Source: Blasia pusilla
Taxonomy: Eukaryota > Marchantiophyta > Marchantiopsida > Blasiales
Assembly (NCBI GenBank): GCA_050084515.1
Contig: CM114273.1
Coordinates: 16,926,001 to 16,990,000 of the forward strand
Direction of reading: 5' to 3'
DNA: 64,000 nt
Below, piece by piece: positions 1 to 10,690 of the stretch. The notes beneath the pieces are model-generated. The model was not told where the DNA came from. It searched no databases and was given only the letters and a program-made list of their open reading frames with translations. The translations under genes were made by a program, and so were the position numbers. Each line of letters opens with the position of its first letter. Positions within the stretch are counted from its first letter, which is position 1.

Positions 1-373
1 GCTGCAGAGTGATCAGAGAGTAGGAAGAGGAGATTGAGACTAATTGCTGTGCTTGCTAGAGCCTCACTGGAAGGCAGGTTGTTTTGTCTAGTATGCTGAT
101 GGAGATTGTTTGTGCTCAATGGTGAGCCATGTCTGATCTCTGAGCTGGTGACATGTGAGGACCTGTAGTGTGAGTGCAAGGTGTGGCTGAGTAGAATCCT
201 TCTTAGTATCTCTTAGATAGTAAGAAGAGTCACATCATGGTAGGGCTCTGATTTGGCAATAGAGATAGGAACTGATTTGCTGATTGTGTACAAGCTGAAA
301 TCATGGATGGTCTAGCTGATGCTAGCTCTGACTTTGTACAAGGAGATACTTCTGCTGGTCAATCATATTCTCA
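1..373 (+). repeat. 3' part of an LTR (family LTR2, copy A), cut by the window edge
   Basis: The stretch matches 5725-6099 and 8153-8529 almost base for base and ends, like them, in a pyrimidine-rich TTCTCA just before the three copies diverge. The full-length copies begin TGTTGAAATTTG and end in CA, so this is read as the 3' part of an LTR in plus orientation. No PBS-like sequence follows it, so it could be a solo LTR or the left LTR of an element that was later invaded. Confidence 0.8.
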
Positions 374-649
374 TCATTGAAATCATACTGATTTCAAGTC
401 CCGTGATCCTCTTGGGTCCCCATGGACAGTAAATCAATTACATCATTTGTTTAATCTAGATTTTAGATCTGACACAGGTCTGGTCAATGGATTTGAGCTC
501 AGAACCCTGGACTCTGAATGATCTTCGTCAATGCTAAAAGTGACTATGATTATCAGAGATACCAGAGGTACACAGGATCATGAAAGGCAACATTTTCAGA
601 TCAGCTATGTCATTGCATGTCATCTTACTTTTCTTTTGCAGAATCTCCT
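374..649. other. Unassigned sequence after LTR2 copy A
   Basis: No protein similarity, RNA gene or convincing repeat was seen. It may be internal sequence of the LTR2 element or its insertion site. Confidence 0.4.
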
Positions 650-830
650 CTTGACGTTGTTTGGTCAGCACTCACACTATATGAGAGTGACTCCCTCCTC
701 TCATATGGTACCTTCTTCACTTCTTCCTCACTCTACACCCATCCCAGTCTCAAGCACCGTCCAACCAGGGCGCGGGGTCTATGGTCGCAAGGCTACAACA
801 GGCACTACTTAATGAGTACAGATTGTACTC
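650..830 (+). mobile_element. LINE 3'-end fragment, plus strand
   Basis: This is the same module found in reverse orientation at 6670-6830, 7376-7530 and 15795-15960. In each, a GGTACC-containing segment is followed by a GC-rich GGTCTATGGTCGCAAGG stretch and ends ACTACTTAATGAGTACA. The reading frame is short and broken. It is a 5'-truncated relic of the LINE family that fills 10.7-16.8 kb. Confidence 0.65.
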
Positions 831-1283
831 TACTCCTTGTGGCCCTAAGAACTGATTGTCTAAATTTGTTTTGATTCATGGAAGTCCTGAATCTCCTAAA
901 TGATGAACGTCAACAGTAAATGATGAATTTCAAGAGATGTTAGAAAGGATATTTCACCCTGTTCCTTCATGTAACCTGAGGTCCCTCATGAAAGAATTTT
1001 GAGTATCACCAATTGACTTCAGGAAAACAAAATGAAAGCACATTTTGACCATGGAATATTAAACCACATAACATGTAGCAATGGATAGGCAATGAATGTC
1101 GAATCCTGTGTGAGTTAATTGGTGGGAGAAGAGGTCACGTACCTTCATAGTTAGAAGCACAAGTTGTGATATGGGCACCCACTGTGGAGCTATGGCCTCT
1201 TTGCTCGTTGTTACCCCACCAGATGCTCCTTTAGTCGCTAGTCCTCTATCAAACTTCACATAGCTCTGTCAAAAAGTGATATA
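831..1283. other. Unassigned sequence left of the Copia element
   Basis: Nothing recognisable was seen. The last five bases, ATATA, would be one copy of the Copia target duplication, but the matching copy cannot be tested because the other LTR is truncated. Confidence 0.4.
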
Positions 1284-1771
1284 TGTTAGAAATATATGAG
1301 AGATGTATACACAATGGCAATGATACAATGGTAAAGCTGCGTCTAAACTTTATGGAGAACTTCAAGTATGATGTTTATTCAAGCCCCAGACTATATACTA
1401 ATCTGGATAGTGGCTAGAGACAAGATAGTCTGTGGCTGAGTGGCCAAGTGACCAAGTGGTCAAGTACCCAACTGACCAAGTGGCCCCTTTAGCCAAGTGG
1501 TCAAGTGGCCAAGTCGCCAAATGTCCAAGTGGCCAAGTAGCCAACTGACCAAGTGGCCCTTTTAGTCAAGTGATCAAGTGTCTTAGGTTAGATGTCGGAC
1601 TGCTAAGAGTAGCAGCATTTAGGTAGTTCCTTTAACACATTTTAAGTCGAACACCTTTATCTAAAATGTATTTATATAACTGTCCCACTGAGCTAGGATA
1701 ATCTAGCTGGAAGAACATGCAGCTGTCTACTCGAAAAGTGTCGTATCTCTCACCCAGTTGCATATCCTACA
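1284..1771 (-). repeat. 3' LTR of the Copia element (488 bp)
   Basis: On the minus strand it starts TGTAGGATATG and ends TTTCTAACA, with TG and CA termini as expected. Bases 1421-1580 are a degenerate minisatellite built on CCAAGTGG-like units, including a larger duplication of about 72 bp period. The left 138 bp recur at 5277-5414. The polypurine tract next to it (about 1772-1785) is weak. Confidence 0.85.
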
Positions 1772-1816
1772 TCCTAATATTTGGAGTAAAAAATAATGTT
1801 GGTCTTTAGATAAACT

Positions 1817-3988
1817 TTAAGTCAAAACATCAGCAGCCTGAACTAAGGATCTACATTCTTGTAGACGAATATTTTGTTGTTGAATGTGTTCTGATATGAA
1901 GAAGAATTTTAGTTCCAAATGTCCGATTTTGGAATTGGAACAAAAATTATTTGATAGTTGAATTGCAGCTTGATTGTCTTCGTAAAGAATTGTTGGAGTT
2001 TGCTGTGAAAAACCAATCTCAGAAAGTAAATGTCGAATATCTGCTGGAATAGCAAGATCATCTACATATACAGCAATTATGAGTAATTGATCTGTAGAAG
2101 ATTGTTCGTGATACAAACAAGGATCATAAGTACTTCTGAGAAAACCTGCAGAAGTTAAATATCCATCCATCTTTTGATACCAAGCTCGGGAGGATTGCTC
2201 CAAGCCATAAAGAGCTTTCTTCAGAAGACATACCTGTGGACCTTGATCAGTTACCTCAAAACCGGGAGGTTGATGCATGTATATGATTTCTTGTAGATCA
2301 CCATGAAGAAAAGCAGTCTTGACGTCCATTTGATGTAGTTCAGCGTTGCGAACAGCAGCAATGGAAAGCAGCATCCGGAGATAAGTGATATTTATGACAG
2401 GAGAAAATGTTTCTTTGTAATCAATTCCTTCTTTCTGTGAATAACATTTGGCTACCAGCCTGGCTTTGTACTTGAGAATACTTCCTGAAGAAGACCGTTT
2501 GATCTTAAAAACCCATTTACAAGAGACTATATTGGTAGTATCTGTGAATGACTTGCGCTTTTTAGGATTTGTCACAAGAATCCAGGTTTTGTTTTCATGA
2601 AGAGAGGCAATTTCAGCTTCCATAGCAGTTTGCCATTCATGAGAATCTGATCTAGAGAGGGCTTCTGTTCTAGTGAGTGGATCAGATTGGATACAAGAAG
2701 AGAAAAGAATGTTTGAGCAAGCAACATCATACATATGTACTGGTACAGATGTTCGTGATGATTGCCTAGGATGAAGAGACGTGGGCAGATGTCCCATGGA
2801 TTTCTCTAAAGCAACAGCACCTGTTTTTCTTGAAGTATCTCCCACTATTTCAATATTTGTCTGAACTGTAGTTTTTCTTACTGCTTTAGGGACAGTTATC
2901 GGTTCAGAGTTTTCTACTGGGAAAGAATCAAGAAATGGAGAATAAGTAGAGTGAACAACAGGAGAGTGAACAACAGGAGAGAAGCAGAAAGGAGTATCTT
3001 CATTGAAGACAACATCTTTGCTGAGAAAAACACGTTTTGTATTGGGATTGAAAAGTTTATAACATCTAGAACCAATCTGATAACCAAGGAATATACATTC
3101 TTCACCCGTAGAATCCATCTTTCTTCTTCTCTCAGCTGGAGTGAGAGCAAATGCTTGACATCCAAACACTCGAAGATGTGTGAGAGTAGGTTTGAGACCA
3201 CTCCAAGCTTCAGAAGGTGTTGTTGAAAGAGTTTGAGTAGGACTCAAGTTCCGAAGATAGTTAGCTGTAACAATTGCTTCTCCCCAAAATGATATAGGAA
3301 GGCGCATGTGAATGAGCATATATCTTGCCTTTTCCTGTAGTGTGCGGTTGAGTCTTTCAGCAGATCCATTCTGCATAGGAGAATCTCTTCCAGTGCGTTG
3401 ATGAAGAATACCAAAAGTCTCAAGAAAGACTTGGAAAGAAGAGTCTATGTATTCACCACCTCCATCTGTTCTGAGAACACGAATCTGGAGACCAGTTTCT
3501 TTCTCAACCATGATTTTTAACTTCTCGAATGTAGAAAAGACATCTGACTTCTTGTGAAGAATATAGACAAAGGATTTCTTTGTATATTGGTCAAGAAAAG
3601 TACAGAAATAGTAGGCGTTTCCAATACTGGGTGTCTTCATTGGTCCTGCCAGATCACTGTGAATCAGATCTAGAGCCTTTTGAACAGGAAGATCTTGTCC
3701 ATCTCCTGTGATATGTTGCCTGATGAGCTTGCCTTTAGCACGGCTTGTACAGAAATTGAGATCATCGATATGATCTAGACCTTGAACCATTTTTTTTTTA
3801 TGTAGTTGCAATAAATGCTGATTGTTGAGATGTCTCATACGATTGTGGCAGAGATTGGATGAACTTCTGGCTATCAAAATTGTCGATGGAGTACAAGATT
3901 GACATTCGATTAGATACATGCCATGCCTGGCAAAACCTGTACCTAAACAATGACCTTGTTTGATGAGTCCAAAAGATATATTGTGAGA
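1817..3988 (-). pseudogene. Copia integrase and reverse transcriptase region with internal deletion
   Basis: From the methionine at 3919 the open segment is 700 residues. The integrase keeps its triad: D89 (HSDLAGP), D152 (RTDGGGEY) and E188 (NGSAERLN), with 35 residues between the last two. The RT has MDVKTAF (D532) and YVDD (618-621), then jumps within a few residues (near nt 2045) to ADIRHLLSEIGF and the RNase H tail YEDNQAAIQL. In intact Copia proteins roughly 200-250 residues separate these, including the RT thumb and first RNase H acidic residues. Their loss kills RNase H. Some substitutions, such as AKCYSQ for AKGYSQ, also suggest decay. An in-frame TAG at 3989-3991 separates it from protease. 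Confidence 0.93.
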
Positions 3989-4555
3989 CTAGAAAAGGGT
4001 ATCTATAGAGTTTTCAGCAAGTTTCTTTACAGAAACAATATTGTGCTGTCCTGTAGGAATGAACAGAACATTGGAAAGAGTATGTAATTCGAAAGAGCCT
4101 TTGACAAAAAGCTTTAATTGAACATTCCCAGTAGCTGTAGCATATATTTTGCCATTGCCTATTCCAGAAATGAGAATTGGAGAAATAGGAAGGAAATTAG
4201 AGAACAATTCTCTTTGACAGCAAACATGGGAATTTGAACCAGAATCAAGGATCCAAAGTTTGGAAAGATCTGGGAAAGTAGATGTAGAGGGTCTTTGTAT
4301 CATGAACAGATAGAGTGGTTCATCTGGTTGTAGCTCCTCAGATGTGGAGCATGTTAATGCTTGAGTGATAGGTGAAGTATTGACTAGCAAAGATGAGGTA
4401 TCTTCTGGTTGAGTTTTGCAATACTCACGGAATTTCTTGAGAAATTTTCTGTTAGGACATTTGCTTGAGATGTGATCTTTCTCGTTACAAATGTAACAGT
4501 AAGGCTGTTTGGCATTCCTCTGAGGAATGTTTCTTTGATACTGAGTAGATATAGA
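3989..4555 (-). pseudogene. Copia nucleocapsid zinc knuckle and aspartic protease
   Basis: This segment is in the same frame as gag and pol. It begins after the TAG at 4556-4558 and ends at the TAG at 3989-3991. A CCHC knuckle CYICNEKDHISSKC (C-x2-C-x4-H-x4-C) lies at 4457-4498. The protease active site WILDSGSNSH is near 4235-4246, as in plant Copia proteins, which cleave the Gag-Pol precursor. Both flanking stops could be CAG to TAG changes, which is what deamination at methylated CHG sites would give; that cause is inferred. Confidence 0.9.
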
Positions 4556-5272
4556 CTAAAATGGACGTTTCCTGGTAGAATTATGAATAGAATTGGAAAC
4601 TATAACACTTTCCAATTTGGAAGGTTTATCTAGTTCAGAATCATACAGTACTCCAGTTTGAAGATCGTCAAAAGAAGGTTTATCTTTCTGCATCAATACG
4701 TGAATGAGAGATTTGTATTCAGCAGGAAGTTTGCAAATAGCAAAAGTGAATAGATGTGTGTCTGAAACAGGAGATCCTACGGATGCAAGATTATTTGCAA
4801 TAATCTTGAGTTGTGACAGAAAATCTCGAGGTGATCTGCAAGATTCAACAGTGAGTTTGTACATGGATGTTTGTAAGTGTAGTACAGAGAATGAACCTGT
4901 CGTATCATAATTACAACATAGGCAGGCCCATACTTCTTGAGCTGTATCAAGATGTTCTGTTTGAGCCAGAGGCTCTCCTGTCGAATGTAAACAAATCAGA
5001 GAGCGAGCCTGATTTTCTAACTTTTCATTCTGCTGAATAGTCCATGTTTGAAGTATACGTTGACGAACATATACTTGAGGTGCTTTATCTGCAGTTTCAG
5101 AAGGAGAGGTAGGTGACGCATCTGGCACAGATGTATTATATACTCGTTTAGCAACTGCGTCCCATAAATCTCTGTAAACAAGAAGATTGTGAACACGATT
5201 CTTCCACTCTTTCCAGTCAGAACCATCAAAGATTCCAACATGGAAACCATCGTGATTCCCATTCAGGCCCAT
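4556..5272 (-). pseudogene. Copia gag (capsid) region
   Basis: The 238-residue product begins with an ATG inside the PBS (5272) and contains FDGSDWKEWKNRVHNLL near the N-terminus, the usual start of Copia Gag. It ends in an amber stop just before the zinc knuckle, so nucleocapsid and Pol are cut off unless the stop is read through. Whether the PBS methionine is the true start is uncertain because no other ATG lies upstream inside the element. Confidence 0.85.
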
Positions 5273-5276
5273 AACC
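5266..5276 (-). promoter_or_regulatory. Primer binding site of half-tRNA-iMet type
   Basis: Directly next to the 5' LTR, the minus strand reads GGTTATGGGCC. This complements the anticodon arm of plant initiator tRNA-Met (GGCCCATAACC) and not its 3' end. Priming by a cleaved half initiator tRNA is known for Drosophila copia and many Copia-type elements. The zero-base spacing to the LTR supports the assignment. Confidence 0.85.
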
Positions 5277-5414
5277 TGTTAGAAATATATGAGAGATGTA
5301 TACACAATGGCAATGATACAATGGTAAAGCTGCGTCTAAACTTTATGGAGAACTTCAAGTATGATGTTTATTCAAGCCCCAGACTATATACTAATCTGGA
5401 TAGTGGCTAGAGAC
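5277..5414 (-). repeat. Truncated 5' LTR of the Copia element
   Basis: These 138 bp match the inner end of the 3' LTR (1284-1421). The remaining 350 bp are missing; at 5415 the sequence changes abruptly to LTR2 copy B. Confidence 0.88.
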
Positions 5415-6099
5415 TGTTGAAATTTGTTAATGTCTAGTTTAGTCATGCCCTAAAAGTAGTTAGTCAAATACTAACTTAGTTGGATAATAATTTAGTTAGC
5501 TAGAGATAACTTAGTGTTCCTCTATCTTTTTAGGGTAACCTTGAATTAGGGTAATTCTCGAGTTAGGGTTAGCCACCATCTGTTATTTAGGGTATGGATC
5601 TGTTCAAGAAGATGTAAGGGCCAGAAGTGCTCACCCTCATGTATATAATGTCTCTGTTTAGAGAGCAGAAGCTAATTCTACAGCATGCACAGTTTTGGTG
5701 AGGACTCCTGAGGCTCTTGGTCCTGCTGCAGAGTGATCAGAGAGTAGGAAGAGGAGATTGAGACTAATTGCTGTGCTTGCTAGAGCCTCACTGGAAGGCA
5801 GATTGTTTTGTCTAGTATGCTGATGGAGATTGTTTGTGCTCAATGAGGTGAGCCATGTCTGATCTCTGAGCTGGTGACATTTGAGGATCTGTAGTGTGAG
5901 TGCAAGGTGTGACTGTGTAGAATCCTTCTTAGTATCTCTTAGATAATAAGAAGAGTCACATCATGGTAGGGCTCTGATTTGGCAATAGAGATAGGAACTG
6001 ATTTGCTGATTGTGTACAAGCTGAAATCATGGATGGTCTAACTGAAGCTAGCTCTGACTTTGTACAAGGAGATACTTCTGCTGGTCAATCATTTTCTCA
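5415..6099 (+). repeat. LTR2 copy B (685 bp)
   Basis: It starts TGTTGAAATTTG, ends TTTTCTCA, and is homologous to the solo LTR at 7828-8529. The flanks (GAGAC and AACAA) do not form a target duplication, so it is either the 3' LTR of a larger element whose 5' LTR is copy A, or a rearranged solo LTR. Bases 5529-5595 hold four TTAGGG-like motifs resembling plant telo-boxes. Confidence 0.8.
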
Positions 6100-6654
6100 A
6101 ACAACAAGAAACATGACAGAACTTTGAAGAGCTTGGTTACCTGCTCCTCTCCATAGCGCTGGCCCACCAACACCCTCTGTTTCCATCCGAAACATGTATC
6201 CCATATCAATACAGTCTCAGGATTCAGGATTCAGGATTCAGTTACACCAATAGTTGACAGCATATATACAAGAGGATGGAAAACATTCTTGACAGCTGAA
6301 GTACGAGTTACATCTCAACTCAAGTCCAAAGAAGACGAAAATGATTCAATCCATGGTACACTGTCATGATGTCTTAATGGGCGTGGAAAAATCATGCGAC
6401 ACCGGCTGTGGTAAATACAAAAAGATCTAGAGATGTGTCTGTCTCAATAGACTGCCCCACCAGTTCTCCAACATCATGCTCTTCTCTGTTTTGAGTAAGT
6501 TTTTCCCCACTTTAAAGTGCAGAACATTCTGAAGTGAAGGAGAAGAACTCCTTGAAAAAGAGCAGCGAACGTATTATAACCTGCTAGTAGTCAGTTAGTG
6601 AGAGAAGCAATCTTTGAATTCCTCACCCACCAAACTGATTAAGCATCAATTTAG
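6100..6654. other. Unassigned sequence
   Basis: No gene was recognised. A short (AGGATTC)n-like triplication lies near 6210-6240. Confidence 0.4.
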
Positions 6655-7360
6655 ATTGAAGAGACTACACTCATTAAGTAGTACCTGTCATAGCCTTACA
6701 ACCATAGACACCGGAGCCTGGTTGGACATTGCTAGAGACTGGGATGGGCATAGAGAGAGGAAGAAATGAAGAAGGTACCATATGAGAGGAGGGAGACACT
6801 CTCAGTTGGTGTGAATGCTGGCCATTCAAAGTATTGGTGCGGTGCTTCCAAGTGTCAACCGGGAAGCTCTTTACAACACCATCTACTTTACCGGATTGGG
6901 ATCCCCAATACACATTACTTACCAGTGCTTTGGGCAGTGAGTCTAGGCTGCTGAATGTGTAGAACAGTTTTGATGTTACAAGCTCAGCAATATCAGCTTA
7001 TACTGTTGCTCTGTGTGTTAAGAATTTTGTGCAGGAGACCAACTAGTGACTAGAGGTTTCATGCCCATCATCACACAGAGTACAAGAGTTTAGTTGTGTT
7101 CCCATCCTGCTTTTCTTGTGGTTCAAGGGGATTGCCCCCATCCTGAACTTGAACTTAAGAGGGGTTCCCAAGAACTCAGGCCGTTCGTGAGGAAGGTGAC
7201 ATCATACCCCAGCGCTTTCAGCTGTACAGCTTCAAGATTGTACCTTTGTTTGGTGTTGGCATCCCACACTGGTGCGAGATATTCCAGAGAGGGACCATTG
7301 GTATTCAGAATGATAGATGATGTAATGTCCCTGGAGTGTACGGAGCTTGACTTTAAATTG
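6655..7360 (-). mobile_element. LINE ORF2 C-terminal fragment (copy 1)
   Basis: On the minus strand it encodes LEYLAPVWDANTKQ followed by NLEAVQLKALGYDV, then a basic SPLNHKKSRMGTQ segment, a Cys/His cluster and the shared 3' end. The LEY-x-x-PVWD ... LE-x-VQ pattern is typical of the ORF2 C-terminus of CR1/Jockey-like LINEs. The frame is interrupted several times. Confidence 0.7.
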
Positions 7361-7800
7361 AAGAGATTGTACTCATTAAGTAGTGCCTGTCGTAGCCTTG
7401 CGACCATAGACCCCGCGCCCTGGTTGGACGGTACTTGAGACTGGGATGGGTGCAGAGAGAGGAAGACGTGAAGAAGGTACCATATGAGAGGAGGGAGACA
7501 CTCTCATACAGTATGAGAGCTGACCAAAAACCGTGTTCGTGTGGAGCTTCCAAGCGTCAATCAAGAAACTCTTCACCACACCATCTACTTTACCTGATTG
7601 GGATCCCCAATAGACATTACTTACCAGTGCAGCAGTTTTGGGCCATGAATCAAGGCTACTAAATGTGTTGAACAATTCTGGTGTTACCAGCTTAGCATAT
7701 CAACATATGATCTTGCTCTGTGTGTTGTGAATTTTGTGCAGGAGACCAAGTAGAGGATTCATCCCCATCGTCACATGAAAGAGGGAAATTGAAGAGAGAA
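7361..7800 (-). mobile_element. LINE 3'-end fragment (copy 2)
   Basis: It repeats the terminal module of copy 1. Its 3' end (GAGTACAATCTC) runs straight into the PVWD-encoding part of copy 1, so the two are joined head to tail in the same orientation. Confidence 0.65.
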
Positions 7801-7827
7801 AGCATAAAAATTACGTCCCGTACTGGA

Positions 7828-8529
7828 TGTTGAAATTTGTTAATATCTAGTTTAGTCATGCCCTAAAAGTAGTTAGTCAAATACTAACTTAGTTGGATAC
7901 TAATTTAGGTAGCTAGATATAATTTAGTGTTCCTCTATCTTTTTAGGGTAACCTCGAATTAGGGCAATTCTTGAGTTAGGGCTAGCCACCATCTGATATT
8001 TAGGGTATGGATCTGTTCAAGAAGATCTAATGGCCAGAAATGCTCACCCTCATGTATATATTGTCTCTGCTTAGATTCAGAATGAATTCTACAGTATGCA
8101 CAGGTTTTGGTGAGGACTCCTGAGGCTCTCAGTGTGTCATGCAGCACTGGCCCTGCTGCAGAGTGATCTGAGAGAAGGAAGAGGAGATTGAGACTAACTT
8201 CTGTGCTTGCTAGAGCCTCGCTGGAAGGCAGGTCGTTTTGTCTAGTATGCTGATGGAGATTGTTTGTGCTCAATGATGTGAGCCATGTCTGATCTCTGAG
8301 CTGGTGACATGTGAGGATCTGTGTTGTGAGTGCAAGGTGTGACTGTGTAGAATCCTTCTTAGTATCTGTTAGATAATAAGAAGAGTCACATCATGGTAGG
8401 GCTCTGATTTGGCAATAGAGATAGAAACTGATTTGCTGATTGTATACAAGTTGAAATCATGGATGGTTTAGTTGATGCTAGTTCTGACTTTGTACAAGGA
8501 GATACTTCTTCTGGTCAATCCTTTTCACA
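7828..8529 (+). mobile_element. Solo LTR (family LTR2, copy C) with 5-bp target duplication
   Basis: It is complete from TGTTGAAATTTG to TTTTCACA (702 bp). The flanking pentamers are CTGGA at 7823-7827 and CTGGA at 8530-8534. No internal sequence or second LTR adjoins, so it is a solo LTR left by recombination between LTRs. Telo-box-like TTAGGG motifs recur at 7940-8010 as in copy B. Confidence 0.9.
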
Positions 8530-8534
8530 CTGGA

Positions 8535-10690
8535 TTCCAGCACCCATGTGATAAGACTGAAGCCATATCTAATTTGCAAAAAGTTGATAATCAGGATATG
8601 CAAGTCTACCATCTCTCCATCCAGGCTAGACAGTCTTTCAATTGATTATTACGCTGAAGTAAAGCACTGGCTTACAAAAATCTGATAATCAGAATATGCT
8701 ACAATCTCTATCTCCAAGCATAACAGACTTTCTGTATGTGGTTACGTTTTTATAAAGTGGGATAATTTATCCCGTGTTGAATCCCCAGGAGAGGATCAGT
8801 CAGGTAGAACGCAAAGTTAGAGCAAGCTGGCTAGTGATGGGTTAATGCTAATCATGACATGATTGTGGTATACATGTGAGACCTAACGTGCAGTGACAAC
8901 ACTGCTGAGCACAGAGATGCAGAAGAAGCACTCCATATAATGTCTGTGACAACAGCTTACATAGCTTATTGTGTGAAAGGTTATGCCTATTACAGCAATG
9001 AGTACTGCCATAAGTGCATGAGGGTGACTGTTACCCATGCTGTTTAGTTCATTTGTCCATCGATACTTCTGTGAGTAGTCCTGAAGACACCAAGATTAGA
9101 TTATGTCTATTGAGTTTCAGTGCTGTGCTTTATGCTGCCCTAGTGGATGAAGTCAAAACTTCCTACCTTTGTCCAAGGGGCAAGCGTTTGTGAGGAAATA
9201 CATTATACTCCGTGGCGGACAAAATACATATGCTGACTAGATAACACTTGGGAAGACTTTGACTGCTGACTTCAGTCTGGCACACTATGACTCCCTGAGT
9301 CCATGAACCAAAGATGCATGAGACTTGGATGTATTGAGGGCTGGCTTGGAAGATTGTTATCCAACAGAATGTTGATTCAGAGAATGTTTGGGTAATAACC
9401 TTGCGATAATATCATGGCTTCGAGAAGATAAAAAGAAAAGAATTCTCAACAGACATGATGGGAATACATAGAGAACCATTTGGGAGAATGAATGAGAAGA
9501 TGAGAGAGACATGTACTGTGCTGAGAAGTTGTTGATCATTGGTAGCAGGGGACCTTGAAGCCTCATTATTCACCCCCTTCAGCAATTGCATTGTTACGTA
9601 TATCTGCACATCAGTCAGTCTATCAGAAAAAATCGAACTCGTATGGGTATTTTGAGTTTCCAATGTGTAGTTTAATCCACATTTCTAACAATGTGGGCAC
9701 TCTGAAGTTTGTAAGAAGATCTAAAATTTCACTGAACAAATCTCAATGTTTACGGAGTCAGATTCATTTCTTGTTCTGCTAGCACAGCTAACAACAATGA
9801 ATGAAAACTTTTACAGTATGGTAATGGAGAAGAACCTAAATCTAGCTTTCTCTGTGCCTTCCATGTAACTCAGTTCGAAATGGACACCCCTAGTGTAGGA
9901 TCACTTCCAAGAATTTTGACCTTCCTCCTTGATCACATACAAAACAAAACTGTCACTGCATTATAGACTGAAGTTGAAAGGGGAAGGTTTGAAGTTCCGG
10001 ATAAGTTAAATTACAGTATCCAACCACTGGGACTGGTGTTGTTCTTCTGATGCTGTGAGCCTAAAACCAGCAGCCTCAACCTTGAATTCATCCATTCCAC
10101 TCTCTCCATACTGATCACAACCACACCACAGGACTTGGTACATCAAAATCCAGACGTCAGAGCATGGAACTGCTACGATGAATACTTGGCATGCCAAGAG
10201 ACATGCTCTGTCACACTTACATGAAAAAGCCCAATCGTGCAAATCCAAGATTTGTTCACGTTCATTCCTCTCAGTTGAATGTTTCCAAAGAGAGTCAATA
10301 TTCAAAAGTTTAGATGAAAGAAGCATCACATCATAAACAATGCACTATGGAATCTACTTTCAACTTGTGAAAATGTGTGCAAAGTACTTTGCCTTTCATT
10401 GTTGAAATCATTCTCATGAACTCCAGCATCATCACTGTGCTCGGAATAGTGAGGTTTCAGTAAGGACAAGAGATGTGAAGAAGAGGCTAGAGCTAATATG
10501 ATATGAAATTAGGCCGGAGTATATAGTGAGATTTCTGTTCTGTTCTGTTCTGTTCACGCAAGTTAATAAGAACCAGGAGGGTCGAATTAGCTTATGAGAC
10601 AATCATGGTACACTCTACTCATGTTTGAGGTTAAGGCACCCTCACAAAATAGCTTCCTTGATTCAATTTCAACTTTAGCACCAAGGTAGG
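8535..10690. other. Unassigned AT-rich stretch with a small tandem duplication
   Basis: A diverged direct duplication of about 75 bp (8577-8655 and 8697-8770) shares TGATAATCAGRATATGC. A (TTCTG)n run lies at about 10532-10555. A 107-residue minus-strand reading frame (10006-10329) resembles nothing I know. No gene is supported. Confidence 0.4.

Larger units (their letters stand above)
1284..5414 (-). mobile_element. Ty1/Copia LTR retrotransposon, defective, minus strand
   Basis: The parts in order, read on the minus strand, are: truncated 5' LTR (5277-5414), PBS, gag with zinc knuckle, protease, integrase, reverse transcriptase, RNase H remnant, and a complete 3' LTR (1284-1771). The protease-integrase-RT order defines Copia. 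The 138 bp present in both LTRs look identical, which suggests a recent insertion. The 5' LTR lacks its outer part (by position the U3 promoter region) where LTR2 copy B abuts it, and the single Gag-Pol frame has two TAG codons and an internal deletion, so this copy cannot be autonomous. Confidence 0.95.
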
